Below, in pieces: positions 33,687-45,221 of a DNA stretch of 64,000 nucleotides. The notes under the pieces are model-generated. The model saw nothing but the letters and a program-made list of their open reading frames with translations. It did no database searches and had not been told where the DNA came from. Origin of the DNA: Papio anubis. Its lineage: Eukaryota > Chordata > Mammalia > Primates > Cercopithecidae. Position 1 is the first letter of the stretch. The number at the start of each line of letters is the position of its first letter. A program made the translations under genes and the position numbers. Location of the stretch: NCBI RefSeq assembly GCF_008728515.1, contig NC_044976.1, forward strand, positions 210,057,467-210,121,466, in the 5' to 3' direction.

Positions 33687-34142
33687 CTTTTTTTTCTTTT
33701 TTCTTTTTTCTTTTTTTTTTTGAGACAGGGTCTCTCTCTGTTGCTCAGGCTGGAGTGAAGTGGTGCAATCATAGGTCACTATAGCCTCCAATGCCTGGGC
33801 TCAAGTAATCCTTCTACCTCAGCCTCCTGCGTAGTTTATGGGCGTGCACCACCACGCCTGGCTAGTTTTTAACTTTTTGATAGAGATGGGGGTCTCACTA
33901 TGTTGCTAGGCTGGTCTCAGACTCCTGTCCTCAAGCAGTCCTCTTGCCTCAGCCTCCTGAGTAGTTAGGACTACAAGTGCCTGTCACCATGCCCGGCTAA
34001 TTTTTTCAATTTTTTTTTTTTTTAAGAGACAGAGGTATCTTGCTGTGTTTCTCAGGCTGATCTTGAACTCACGGTCCCAACTGATCCTCCAGCCTTGTCC
34101 TCCAGAGTAGCTGGGATTACAGGCACAAGCCACCCTGCCCAG
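33687..34142 (-). repeat. three-armed AluJ-like element
   Basis: About 455 bp instead of about 300. After the right arm (33720-33865) and a second arm (33866-34003), another T-rich tract (34004-34023) leads into a third arm that ends 'ccaccctgccca'. It is either a trimeric Alu or an Alu inserted at the end of an older monomer. No TSD was found. Confidence 0.75.
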
Positions 34143-34290
34143 GTATGCGGCACTTCCTTATGCAGCGAGAGAAGATGAATACACCTAGTATTTATATGGT
34201 TTTTTTTTTTCAAAGTTTGTCACATACTTTAAAAAAAAATTTTGATTGTCAAATGTGTGAGAGAAATCAGTCCATCAGTAAGATTTATGG
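34143..34290. other. spacer between Alus
   Basis: Short unique sequence with T and A runs at 34200-34210 and 34231-34240. Confidence 0.4.
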
Positions 34291-34569
34291 TGGCCAGGTG
34301 TGGTGGCTCACACCTGTAACGGCGCTTTGGGAGGCCAAGGCAGGCCGATCACTCGAGGCCAGGATTTCTAGACCAGCGTGGCCAACATAGTGAAACTCTG
34401 TTGCTACTGAAAATACAAAAAAATTAGCCAGGCACGGTGACACTCACCTGTAATCCCAGCTAGTCAGGAGCCTGAGACACAAGAATCCTCTGAACCCAGG
34501 AGGCAGAGGTTCAGTGAGCCAAGATCGTGCCACCATACCCCAGCCTGGGTGACAGAGTAAAAAACAAAT
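34291..34569 (+). repeat. AluS-like, degenerate 3' end
   Basis: Starts 'tggccaggtgtggtggctc' and lacks the usual 'aatcccagcact' ('taacggcgctttggg'). The tail is short and runs into a T run at 34569-34578. Confidence 0.88.
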
Positions 34570-35003
34570 TTTTTTTTTGAAACCAACAAATGTTGAATAA
34601 AATACCTGAAGTAACACATGGATATTTTTGAAAACCTACATTTTTCTGCTTTTTCCTTTATCTTTTCCTTCATATTCTGAATAAGGAAGCCATTCTTTTG
34701 GAGAGAGTTTCCCTCGCTCAGTACTACAGAAGAGTTTTCAAAAGAAGTGAGCTTTCACAAAGGATTGAAAACTAAAGAGAGAGAGTAGTTTGAGGGCCTA
34801 AAGTTGATGAGATATAAACAATTAAAGGTCTTCATACAAGATACAGGAAGAATCGTTTCAAAATGATTCCGTCACTTTGGCTATAGAGATCATGTAAAGC
34901 TTTGTGTGTGTTCCACAAACTCCTAAGTGAGTACATTTCTTTGTGTGTGTGTGTGTGAAGCAGGGCTAACCCATAGGCAGTGAGTCCAGAGCCAGCCTAT
35001 CTT
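34570..35003. other. unique sequence with (TG)n
   Basis: A (TG)n stretch lies at 34941-34958. The rest is unremarkable. Confidence 0.45.
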
Positions 35004-35303
35004 TTTTTTGAGACGGAGTCTCACTCTGTGGCCCAGGCTGGAGAGCTGGAGCGCAGTGGTGCGATCTCAGCTCACTACAACCTCCGACCACCCTTCCGGG
35101 TTCAAGTGATTCTCGTGCCTCAGCCTCCTGAGTAGCTGGGATTATAGGCGCGCACCACCATGCCATACTAATTTTTGTGCTTTTAGTAGAGATGGGGTTT
35201 TACCATGTTGACTAGGCTGGTCTCTAACCCCTGCCCTCAAGTGATCTGCCCACCTTGGCCTCCCAAAGTGCTGGGATTACAGGCATGAGCCACCACGCCT
35301 GGC
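35004..35303 (-). repeat. AluS-like with internal duplication
   Basis: Reverse Alu in which 'ggctggagagctggagcgcag' shows a local duplication of 'gctggag' near 35036-35052. It ends 'ccaccacgcctggc'. Confidence 0.9.
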
Positions 35304-35389
35304 TATATCTAAGTAAATTTGAAAAGTAGCCTGCCCCATTCTGCAGTCTACATATTGAGGAATAGGATTATCAGGAGAGCTGCAGTCAA

Positions 35390-35800
35390 TAATCTGGTCT
35401 ATGGGGCTTCTTAAAAGAAAAATCTTAGACAAATTGACAGAGTGTAATTGAGCAAAGAACAATCTGAGAGTCAGGCAACCCCCAAGCCAGAATACCTTCA
35501 GAGAGGCTCCAACACAGCCACGTGATGGACAGAAAAAGGAAAGGACACACAGAAAACGGAAGTGAGGTGCAGAAACAGCCGGATTGGTTGAAGTTCGGCA
35601 TTTGTCTTCTTTGAACCCAGTTCGAACAGTCAGTTCACTGACTGAAACTTAGTGATTGGCACAAGAGTAGGTGATAGCCTATTTACACCTCCATTTAGGG
35701 TATAGTTCGCCATGTACAGAGAAACCTTTAGGCTGAATTTAAGATATGTAAGGAGGCAGCTTTAGACTAAACTTAATTTAACAGATTCTAAGAAATGTAA
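35390..35800. mobile_element. ERV/LTR-like sequence (family not asserted)
   Basis: Segments such as 'gacaaattgacagagtgtaa', 'agaaacagccggattggttg', 'ggctgaatttaagatatgta' and 'agctttagactaaacttaat' recall a dispersed LTR family. I cannot set ends or subfamily by eye. Confidence 0.45.
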
Positions 35801-36100
35801 GGCTGGGCGCCGTGGCTCACGCCTCTAATCCCAGCACTTTGGGAGGCCAAGGCGGGTGAATCACGAGGTCAGGAGTTCGAGACCAGACTGGCCAACATGG
35901 TGAAACCCCGTCTCTACTAAAAAAACAAAAAATTAGCTGGGTGTAGTGGCAGGCGCCTATAATCCCAGCTACTCAGGAGGCTGAGGCAGGAGAATCGCTT
36001 GAACCGGGAGGTGGAGGTTGTGGTGAGCTGAGATAGCGCCATTGCATTCCAGCAAAAAGAGTGAAGCTCCATCTCAAAAAATAATAATTAAAAAAAAAAA
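35801..36100 (+). repeat. AluS-like (Sc type) with 11-bp TSD
   Basis: The TSD 'aagaaatgtaa' is at 35790-35800 and 36101-36111. The right-arm end is shortened ('attccagcaaaaagagtg'). Confidence 0.95.
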
Positions 36101-36149
36101 AAGAAATGTAATCCATGTTTTCATGGAGAAGGAAGACAGTCTAGTGTAA

Positions 36150-37270
36150 TCGTCCATTAGGTTCTTCTTGCCTGCTGCACAGATAAAACCAGTTTACTGA
36201 AACAGCATTACTGCACTAAAGAAATAGTTTAATTGACACATGGCAGTCGAGTGGAAGCATGGGAGTTATTACTCAAATCTGTCTCCCCGAAGGTTCAGAG
36301 GTGAGGGTTTTTCAAGGATAGTTTGGTGGGTGCAGGGCCTAGGAAATGAGTGCTACTGATTGGTTACAAGTGAAATCATAGCCGGGCATAGTGGCTCATG
36401 CCTGTAATCCCAGCACTTTGGGAGACCAGGGTGGGCAGATCACTTGAGGTCAGGAGTTCGTGACCAGCCTGGCCAACATGATGAAACCCCATCTCTACTA
36501 AAGATGAAAAATATTAGCCAGGCATGGTGGCATGTCCTATAATCCCAGCGACTTGGGAGGCTGAAGCAGGAGAATTGCGTGAACCCAGGAGGCAGAGGTT
36601 GCAGTGAGCTGATATTGCTTGCACTCCAGCCTTGATGGACAGGGAGAGACTCCATCTCAAAAAAAAAAAAAAAAAAAAAGAAAGAAAAAGAAAAAAGAGT
36701 GAAATCTTAGGCCTATGGAAAGGGAACGCTGTGTGCTGAGTCAGCCTCTGGATAGGGGCCACGGGACTGACTGAGCCAGGAGTCACAGGTCTGGGTGGGG
36801 TTGTCAGTTGCAAAAGTCTGAAAAACATCTCAAAAGAGCAACCTTAGGTTTCACAATAGTGATGTTATCTATAGGAACAATTGGAGAAGTCACAAATCTT
36901 GTGACCTCTGGCCACACGACTCCAGAGCAATAAGGGATTATGGAAAAACAGGCTAGGGCACATGACTGGTTATCATTTAGTTCCACCTACATTTTAGCAG
37001 AATTCAGGCTAATCCTAATCTTGTGGGCTTTCATTAGTCTTCCAAAGGCAGTTTCAGTCCCAGAGCAAGGAGGGGATCAGTTTTAGGGGGAGATGATGAT
37101 CATCATTGCTTTAAAGTTAAATTATGGACTAAATTTCTCCCATGGTTAGCTTGGCCTATGCCCAGAAATGAGTGGGGCCAGCCAGCCTGTGAGACTAGAA
37201 GCAAGGTGGAATCCGCCACGCTAGACTTCTTTCACTGTTAGAATCTTTGCGAAGGTGTTTTCACTAGAGG
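36150..37270. mobile_element. ERV-derived sequence, interrupted by Alu (family not asserted)
   Basis: Text such as 'agtttactgaaacagcatta', 'gtctccccgaaggttcagag', 'gatgttatctataggaacaa', 'ctttaaagttaaattatgga' and 'gaagcaaggtggaatccgcc' is familiar from a human-genome ERV/LTR repeat. No retroviral reading frame is intact. The Alu at 36381 splits it. Confidence 0.5.
36381..36697 (+). repeat. AluS-like with 12-bp TSD
   Basis: The TSD is at 36369-36380 and 36698-36709 (one difference). The tail is A-rich with G interruptions at 36659-36697. A small loss lies near 36617 in the right arm. Confidence 0.95.
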
Positions 37271-37499
37271 CCTACTTGTGCTGGCCTGGGGACTCACACT
37301 GCTCAGAGATGGTGGAGACTGAGCCATGCTAGGTGGTTATCCACGCTGGCCGCCCAAGTGGCCCCTCAGAGGGAGGTTCACAGCATTTACCCCACCCAGC
37401 TTCTTTTGATTCCACAGGCAAATTCCCCCTTATTTCCATGATGAGGTTCGTGATCCAGGGAGTCAATACCCACTTTTCTCTGTGCTTTCTTTGACCTAG

Positions 37500-37669
37500 T
37501 AGTTAAAATCATAAGCTCTAGAGGCAGATAAACTTAGGTTTCCTGGTTCTGGAGTTAACTGCCTCTCTAATTTTCAATAAGTTGTTTGATTTCTCTAAGC
37601 CTCAGTTTCCACATCTGTAAAACTGGAATTATAACCAAACTCAGAGTGTATTGTAAGCATTAAATAATG
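37500..37669 (-). repeat. MIR SINE, first part (split by two Alus)
   Basis: Antisense MIR: 'ggttctggagttaactgcc', 'gatttctctaagcctcagtt', 'tccacatctgtaaaactgg' and 'gtattgtaagcattaaat'. It resumes at 38279-38329 ('gcctcatgcctggcatgtg') between the two Alu insertions and probably again at 38641. Confidence 0.8.
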
Positions 37670-38278
37670 TAGGCTGGGCATGGTGGCTCAAACCTGTAAC
37701 CCCAGCACTTTGGGAGGCTGAGGCGGGTGGATCACTTGAGGTGAAGAGTTCAAGACCAGCCTGGCCAACATGGCAAAACCCTGTCTCCACTAAAAATACA
37801 AAAATTAGCTGGGCATGGGCCGGGCACAGTGACTCAGGCCTGTAATCCCAGCACTTTGGGAGGCCGAGGCGGGCGGATCACGAGGTCAGGAGATCCAGAC
37901 CATCCTGGCTAACACAGTGAAACCCCGTCTCTACTAAAAATACAAAGAATTAGCCGGGGGTGGTGGCGGGCGCCTGTAGTCCCAGCTACTCGAGAGGCTG
38001 AGGCAGGAGAATGGCATGAACCCGGGAGACGGAGCTTGCAGTGAGCCAAGATCGTGCCATTGCATTCCAGCATGGTGACACAGCGAGACTTCGTCTCAAA
38101 AAAAAAAAAAAAGGAGCCGGGTATGGTGGCATGTGCCTGTAATCTCAGCTACTCGGGAGGTTGAGGCAGGAGAATTGCTTCAATCTGGGAGACATAGGTT
38201 GCAGTGAGCCGAGATTGCACCAACTGCACTTCAGCCTGAGTGACAGAGTGAAGTCCAATCTCAAAAAAAAAAAAAATT
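37670..38278 (+). repeat. AluS-like interrupted by a younger AluY
   Basis: The outer Alu comprises 37670-37817 and 38116-38278 with TSD 'attaaataatg' at 37659-37669 and 38279-38289. The inner element entered between the arms. Confidence 0.95.
37818..38115 (+). repeat. AluY nested inside an AluS
   Basis: Y-type text 'cacgaggtcaggagatccag' and 'accatcctggctaaca'. The TSD is 'agctgggcatg' (37807-37817) and 'agccgggtatg' (38116-38126), two differences, both inside the host Alu. Confidence 0.94.
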
Positions 38279-38329
38279 ATTAAATAATGCATAAATGCGG
38301 TCAGCCTCATGCCTGGCATGTGTTACATT

Positions 38330-38640
38330 GTTTTTGTTTTGTTTTGTTTTGTTTTTTGAGATGGACTCTGGCTCTGTCCCCCAGGCTGGAGTGCAGTGGC
38401 ACAATCTCAGCTCACTGCAAGCTCTGCCTCCCGGGTTCACGCCATTCTCCTGCCTCAGCCTCCCGAGTAGCTGGGACTACAGGGGCCCGCCACTACGCCC
38501 AGCTAATTTTTTGTATTTTTTAGTAGAGAGGGGTTTCACCATGTTAACCAGGATGGTCTCGATCTCCTGACCTCGTGATCCGCCCGCCTCGGCCTCCCAG
38601 AGTGCTGGGATTACAGGCCTGAGCCACCGCACCTGGCCAA
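38330..38640 (-). repeat. AluY with TSD
   Basis: Reverse AluY ('gatctcctgacctcgtgatc') with a (GTTTT)n tail. The TSD is 'gtgttacatt' at 38320-38329 and 38641-38650. It forms an inverted pair with the plus-strand Alu ending at 38278. Confidence 0.95.
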
Positions 38641-38724
38641 GTGTTACATTTTTAATAATTGCTACCCAATATTATGATTGATATTATCATTACTTTGTTG
38701 TATTGTTACTGTGTTCCTTGGTAT

Positions 38725-38868
38725 TTCTTTCCTATAAAGCTCTGGGCAGCTTTGGAGGGCAGGGACCATATTTTATTTTTATTAATTTTCCTGAACATTT
38801 ACCATGATGTCTGGCACGTAATAGACACTCCATAATTGTGTGCTGAATGAATGGATCAATGAATCAGC
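38725..38868 (+). repeat. L2 LINE 3' end
   Basis: 'ggagggcagggaccatattt', 'gatgtctggcacgtaataga' and 'gtgctgaatgaatgg' give the typical L2 terminus. Confidence 0.75.
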
Positions 38869-39627
38869 AATTGCTTTGAAGTGTCCCTGCTGGAAAATGT
38901 GTTTGTATGCTTTTTTTTAAAAAAAAAAAAAAAAGAAAGAAAGAAAAAAAAAAGGATAAGTATGCAATGGGTTTGGGATAGGCCTGAGGTTTTTCTTTCA
39001 TGTAGGTCTGGGACAACATGTTGTCAGCATCCCCGTGAACTTGGAGAGAGAGAACTGGATGACATCCCTTCCAGATATATCACATTAAGTGACAGAAAGC
39101 CAGCCACGCTTCATTCCTTTCCCTATGTACTTTTTAAACAACAAGTAATCGCTGTAATAACTACCTTGTCCTGTGTCTTGCCTTCTCTCTGCTCATGGTC
39201 TGTTTCCCTAATCCATCCCCACCACCAAAGCGAGAAGACTGCTCTCAGACTCCTGGCTCTGTGGACATGCCAGCATGGTGTTCGTTCACATTTTGCCTGA
39301 GGTGTTACAGCCATGTGGATTCACTTGAACAACAGGAAAGCCAAGTCGATTCCCGAAGGATTCCAGAAATGACTTTTTGGAAGCACATTTAAAAAAATTC
39401 CCAAATGGATGTGCCTGGAGTAAGAAAAGGCTGCAAACAAGTATATCCACCTTCACCGTGAAAATCTCTCCCATCTCAATTGCATTCTTTTAGGGTTGGT
39501 GCTTCCAAGTGTTGGGTAAGACCCCCTACATTATATGTATATTATCACATCTCTAAATATTTAAGCACAATTCTCTATCTAAAAAATTTCCACATTTTCC
39601 ATGGAAACTCTCCAGTTTTTCTAAATT
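38869..39627. other. unique non-coding sequence with A-rich run
   Basis: An A/G-rich run lies at 38922-38954. The 139-codon frame at 38881-39300 starts in this run and shows no domain. No repeat recognised. Confidence 0.45.
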
Positions 39628-39641
39628 CACATGTACTCTTT

Positions 39642-39936
39642 TTGTGTGTGTCTGTGACAGAGTCTCGCTCTGTCGTCCAGGCTGGAGTGCAGTGGCGTGA
39701 TCTCAATGCATTGCAACCTCTGTCTCCCGGGTTCAAGCGATTCTCTTGCCTCAGCCTCCCAAGTAGCTGGGATTACAGGCAGGCACCACCATGCCCGGCT
39801 AATTTTTTGCATTTTTAGTAGAGACAGGGTTTCAGCATGTTGCTCAGGCTGGTCTTGAACTCTTAAGCTCAGGTGATCCACCCACCTCGGCCTCCCAAAG
39901 TGCTGGGATGACAGGCGTGAGCCACTGAGCCCGGTC
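39642..39936 (-). repeat. AluS-like with perfect 14-bp TSD
   Basis: The TSD 'cacatgtactcttt' is at 39628-39641 and 39937-39950. The T tail has become (TG)n ('tttgtgtgtgtctgtg'). Confidence 0.96.
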
Positions 39937-39950
39937 CACATGTACTCTTT

Positions 39951-40956
39951 ATGAGGTGAGGCTCCTACACTGTTACCCTCAGAAAGGAAGTGTATTTGTG
40001 TGTGCACGCACATGTGTATGAGAGGTGGGAAGGTAGCACTTATGGGTGAATTATCAAAAGATTTCACGGATTCTAGAAGTAAGTCATGTATCTCATGATC
40101 TTCATGTTGGAAAGATTTGTTTGGTTCCTGAAAAACCAATCACTTATGCCTATAGGGATATTTACTCACCAAATATTCATTGAGCACTGCTGTACACAGG
40201 ACTCTACTAAACATTCCAGAAAATGGAAAAGGCTCTGAATGGGTAAGAGTCCAGTTGTGTACAATTATCCAAAATACAAGAAAAGGCAGAAATAATGCTG
40301 GTTATGGCATTTAATAAAGAGTGATTATTTCTGGCTTGAGTGAGCTGGAAAGGCTTCAGAAGGAAGTGAAATCTGAACTCAGTCTTGAAGAATGGGTAGT
40401 TCTGTCATTAGTGGAATAGAAAGGATACAGTGGAAGAACGTTCCCAGAAGGTAGATCAAGAAAGAACAAAGAACAGAGCTGGAAAGTGACTCAGGGATAC
40501 ACTCAGTCCTGTTTGTTCCAGTAGAGCTTTTACACTGGGAAGTAACAGGAAGAAATTCTGCAAAGTGGACAAGAGTGTCCAAGAAAAGACCAGAATGGCA
40601 GTAGTATTAAACAGGACTCACTAGTTTGTAGTGGGTAAAGATAAAACGAATTAATGAATGACTTAGCATCTTTCAGGAAAGCAAAACAAAACAGAAACTC
40701 TCAAGCTTTAGGAAAGTAAGGGGAGGGGAGACTCATTTAGCTTGAAAACACATTGAGGCAGTTCAAGATATCAAGAGGACCCTAAGAGAGGGTATAATAG
40801 GGATTTAGTGGCTCTCATACTCCAAACTGCTATCTATTTCTTTTACTTTCTTTCCTTTGTTTATTTGTATTCTCTTCTAATATGCAAGTCTTTGCCTGTA
40901 GCCCCAACTTTTTAATTTTGTTTATTTTATTTTTAATATTTTATTATTTTATATTT
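39951..40956. other. mostly unique; faint old LINE-like text
   Basis: The text 40165-40420 ('attcattgagcactgctgta', 'cagtcttgaagaatgggtag') is weakly reminiscent of old LINE sequence. T/A-rich from 40915 on. No gene recognised. Confidence 0.35.
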
Positions 40957-41075
40957 TATTTGAGACAAAGTCTCACTATGTTGCCCAGCTTGTCTCAAAC
41001 TCCTGAGCTCAAGCGATCCTCCCACCTTGCGCCCCTAAAGTGCTGTAACTAGACAGCCTCACCAGACAGCCCCAA
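40957..41075 (-). repeat. Alu monomer, diverged
   Basis: A single reverse arm: 'gagacaaagtctcactatgt', 'tgcccagcttgtctcaaact' and 'cctgagctcaagcgatcctc'. Its end has decayed. Confidence 0.75.
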
Positions 41076-41152
41076 CTTCATAGTCCTCTATTATTGTGAT
41101 TTCAGAGGCGAAATTGCCTCTTGTACAGCTCCACACAAAAAATACTAGGGTG

Positions 41153-41450
41153 AGCCAGGCGTGGTGGCTCACGCCTATAATCCCAGCACTTTGGGAGGCC
41201 GAGGCTGGAGGATCACCTGAGGTCGGGAGTTCAAGATCAGCCTGACCAACATGGAGAAACCCCATCTCACTAAAATTACAAAATTAGCCAGGGATTGTGG
41301 CGCATGCCTGTAATCCCAGCTACTCAGGAGGCTGAGGCAGGAGAATCGCTTGAACATGGGAGGCAGAGGTTGCAGTGAGCTGAGATTGTGGGATTGCACT
41401 ACAGCCTGGGCAAATAGGGCAAAACTCTGTCTCAAAAAAAAAACCAAAAA
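41153..41450 (+). repeat. AluS-like
   Basis: Complete dimer with text 'tgagccaggcgtggtggctc'. The flanks share 'agggtg', a weak TSD. Confidence 0.92.
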
Positions 41451-41687
41451 ACCAGGGTGGAGCTCTGATTTCTGTGGCTTCAGTCACAGGACCACCCTAG
41501 TTGAATCACATGACGATGGGAAAGGGGCATTTTGATTGGCCAGCCCTGTGTCACATTCCTACTCTGTGAGTCATGAGAAAGCTTTGTGGACAGGCAGGTG
41601 CAATAACCACCAGCATTCATTGCACCATGCTAAGAGTTTTATTCTTTCATGAATTAATTCATTCCTTCATGTATTCATTTCTTCAGA

Positions 41688-41968
41688 TTTTTTTTTCTTT
41701 TGAAAAAGGGTCTCCTTTGTTGCCCAGGTTGGAGCACAGTGAGAAAATATGGCTCACTGCAGCCTTGAACTCCCAGGGTGAAGGGATCCTCCCACCTCAG
41801 CCTCCTGAATAGCTGGGCCCACAGGCGTGTGCCACCACTCTGGCTAATTTTTGTATTTTTTGTAGAAACAGGGTTTCGCCCTGTTGCCCAGGCTGGTCTT
41901 GAACTTTTTAGCTCCTTCCTTGGCCTCCCAAAGAGCTGGGGTTACAGGTTTAAGCCATCACACCCGGC
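41688..41968 (-). repeat. AluJ-like, diverged
   Basis: Reverse Alu with 'gaaaaagggtctcctttgtt' and a loss in the left arm near 41910 ('gaactttttagctccttcct'). It ends 'atcacacccggcc'. Confidence 0.87.
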
Positions 41969-42565
41969 CTGACTTTCATCTTATAGAAGATGGAGAATTA
42001 TTACAAGATTTTTCATCTAGTAAGTGACAGAGATTGTAGTGGTCTCCTGCATTAGAATGGAGCCATCTGACAACCATATAAAAAGTGACGAAGCCTGAAC
42101 CAAGGTGGGACAGAGAGGGAAGAAAGGAGGTGACAAATTGGGTATGTGAGAGGTAGGTCATCACGTCATGAGATGACCCAATAGCTCTTTCATCAGTGAA
42201 GGTCCCAAGTATTGCGTAAGATTACTGGAGCTTTTGCTGAACTCCAAAATTTGACCTCTGTACTAAGTTGTGTTAGGATCCAAAACATTATGTAGCAAGG
42301 AATGGAAAGCGTTTCACACAAATACTTTTTTAAATGTCCATGAATGTCCAATGCAGTGTACAGATTCATCAAATGTCAGCAAATTAGTGCTGACCTTGTA
42401 GCCACAACACCCATCTCCTATCCCCGTGCCAGGAAGAGGCACAATCCTGGTTGGACTTTACCCAGCAGCGTAAGTGTAACTGTAAGCTGAGATTCACCAC
42501 CCTCGGTATGCCCACAATCAAGGATTTTGAGTTGTACTTGAGATGAGGCCAATATGATGGTGGAA
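41969..42565. other. unique non-coding sequence
   Basis: No recognised repeat up to the LTR that starts at 42566. Confidence 0.4.
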
Positions 42566-43119
42566 TTGTTAGGGAAACAGGAACATAGGAGAGCCAGGGT
42601 GACATCATTTTCAAATCAATTCCATCTTAAAGCTAGCAAGCCACATTTCTTGCCAGTCACGACCCACAGTCTTAAGATGTTTACCACCAAGGAAGTAGCT
42701 TAATAACGCCTGCAAGGACAAACTCCTGTGACAGCAAAATGTCCACATGTCCCAATATTGCAAAACAATATGTGCTTTTAAGGTGACTATAGTCATGCTT
42801 TGATGTACTTACGCACTAAAATGCCAAGAATAACTTTCTTTAAATCAACAAAGTAATAAATGTTGTCATTTTTCCGGCTCACCCGCATGTAGACATTGCT
42901 TAGCTTTTACATAGATAAGATCCCTATATAAGAAGAGTTTAAAACAAAGATGGTGCATTCCTCGTTTTGCTTCTGAGAACATCCTTACTCTGTAACTGAG
43001 TAGCTTTCAATAAACCATCTCTTCTCACGGTACTCTGCAACCCACTTTGAATTCCTTCCTGCGAGAGATCCACGAACCCTCTCTTAAGGCCTGAATCGGG
43101 ACCCTTTTTCCTGATCGAA
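42566..43119 (+). mobile_element. solo LTR, ERV1-type (probable)
   Basis: Starts with TG ('tgttagggaaacaggaac'). It has a TATA-like 'ctatataag' at 42924-42932 and polyadenylation signal AATAAA at 43010-43015 about 80 bp later. A short R/U5-like segment follows, ending near 'gaatcgggaccctttttcct'. That promoter-to-polyA layout is the hallmark of a retroviral LTR. No internal genes adjoin it, so it is a recombination-derived solo LTR. Neither the exact end nor the TSD is clear. Confidence 0.7.
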
Positions 43120-43931
43120 ATGTTTTCTCTAGATATGTGCATTTCCTTCATGAATGAAGAAATCCTTCCACAGCTTAAGCCTTAGGAGAATGAATGTCTC
43201 TAAGGCAGTTTCCTTCCATTTTTCTTCATGTCATTAGAGAATTACACAATAGGGAGGTGAAGGCTTTCTCCTGAGTTTTCTGCAAAAAGAAGTGGTTTGT
43301 TACCGTTTGCAATGGTGAAAGTCCCACAGCGAATGGGCACACAGTCCTACTAGCTGTGTGACTGGGTGAGTCACTTTCCTGCTCCAGCTTACAAGCATCT
43401 CTTATGGAAAGTGAGCATTAGATCGTTTCTGAGCAGGTTGACCATATAATTAACTTTCTAGAGTGAAAAGTGAGTGCCTTTGAAATTATACCAAGACAAC
43501 AGGCATAAACTGGGACTCTCCTGGAGAAACTGGAACATTTGGTCATCTCCTCTCTCGGAAGCTTTGAAGCTCTAAAACTGTATGGCTCTCAGGTTCATTG
43601 TCTGCACCCAGATCCAATCCTTGAGAGGGTCTTTATGTTATAAACTTCCCTTTGGGCAGGATATGCTTGTTCTGTTTTGGGGAATAGTTCAACTGAACAG
43701 AAATGTCCATCTATCCCTTAGCTAGAGCAGAGGTAAATACTTCAACTTGGGTCGCTGCTGGGGAATAGTCAGCTCTGCCATGTCTTATCTGAGTGAAATC
43801 CAACTCCAGACATAAGCTTCTCCCACAAGGGTTGATACTCGGGTCCTGAGAGAGAATACGTTTTCTCCACAACTGGGGACCTGGCTGATCATGAGTCAGT
43901 TCTAACACTTTGTTGTTCTAGGACTGATGTT
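43120..43931. other. unique non-coding sequence
   Basis: Nothing recognised beyond short chance frames. Confidence 0.4.
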
Positions 43932-44083
43932 CGCTGGGCATGGTAGCTCACGCCTGCAGTCCCAGCACTTTGGGAGGCTAAAGTGGGAGCATTGCTTGAG
44001 CCCAGGAGCTTGAGACCAGCCCTACCAACACAGGGAGACCCTGTCTCAACAACAACAACAACAACAAAAAACAAACAAACAAA
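43932..44083 (+). repeat. Alu monomer (FLAM-like) with (AAC)n tail
   Basis: One arm from 'cgctgggcatggtagctcac' to 'gagaccctgtctc', then (AAC)6 and (AAAC)n. There is no right arm. Confidence 0.85.
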
Positions 44084-44675
44084 TGAAAAGTTATTTAAAT
44101 ATCAAAATTTTTTAAAAAGTGTTTAAAAAGATTGTAGTGAAGACTGGTGCACATATATCATTGTCTTTCAGTTGTGGCAATGATAATAACCATGATCCTT
44201 GCTATCAGTTTGCTTCTCGTTGAAGGGATTATGGAAGTAAGCTATGAGCAGCTGTCTTTTTTACCTGCATATCGACGGCAGGAGGTGTAATTTTCAATTT
44301 AGAACTAACCTATTTCACTGATTAATACATTCATTCAGCAACTATTTAATGATTATAAACTATGCACCAAACATTGTGTGGGAGACCCAGAATGAAGCGG
44401 GAAATGCAAGTGAAGTAAGTGGTTAATTGATGATTACAGCACAACATTATAATTGGTGGAACAGAAATCTCAACAAAACACTGAAAGAATACATATTTTG
44501 TGAGACAGTTGATTTCTGTCTTTAAATGGTTTTCCTGCCTACATCATTTAAAATTACCTCAATTCATGAAAATGCAGGGATATAGTTAACCATCTCGTCA
44601 TCCAATTCTACTGTTCTTTACAACGCAGAGGAGCTGGATTAAGATTGAATTTCTTGGTGGTGGTACTGGATTGAC
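44084..44675. other. unique non-coding sequence
   Basis: Weak old-repeat text near 44328-44385 ('attcattcagcaactattta', 'actatgcaccaaacattgtg'), possibly L2 or MIR. Otherwise nothing. Confidence 0.4.
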
Positions 44676-45221
44676 ATGCAATGTAGTCACGCCAAAGTGA
44701 CATCATATATGTATAAATCCCCTCTTGCTGGAGAGAATCTCAGTCTCATCCATATTTTGTATCCCTCCTCATTTATTTCATTTATTTTCCTTCTCTGTGT
44801 GTTCACACACACACTTAGTCACACATCTGGTGTGTTTCTGGGACACATATTCATTCCTGCCTTCTTCACTGTCTCACACGCTCACTGTCCTGGGTACATT
44901 TGCATCTCTATCAGTCATTCTGCTGAAGCCTCTTCCACACTGAGTTTCTCACTCTTAAATACACATGACCTCAAGTTTGTAATTTCCTACAGATGCTCTC
45001 TGTCCCGGGGGACAAATTCTCTCTCCTTTGAGCACAGGGACATTCTCCAACAGTCTCGTTTTCAAAGGCACACACCCACATCTGCAGGCACTCACGCTTT
45101 TGTCGACAGCCCCTCCCACACCTCAGGCGTCTCTCTGGTGATCAGAGTAGGGACAGGAGACAGGATGGGTGGAGGAGATACCAGTAAGTCATCTGTCCTC
45201 CACCCACATTTTCTTTCTTAA
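44676..45221 (+). other. longest ATG-started ORF outside known repeats (181 codons)
   Basis: An uninterrupted frame from ATG at 44676 to a stop at 45219-45221, rich in Ser, His and Thr. A hydrophobic run (SSFISFIFLLCVF) lies at about residues 30-42. No family is recognised, the ATG context is weak and there is no CpG island or splice support. An overlapping frame at 44725 exists. I judge it probably a chance ORF, but its length makes it the best candidate for a lineage-specific reading frame here. Confidence 0.2.
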
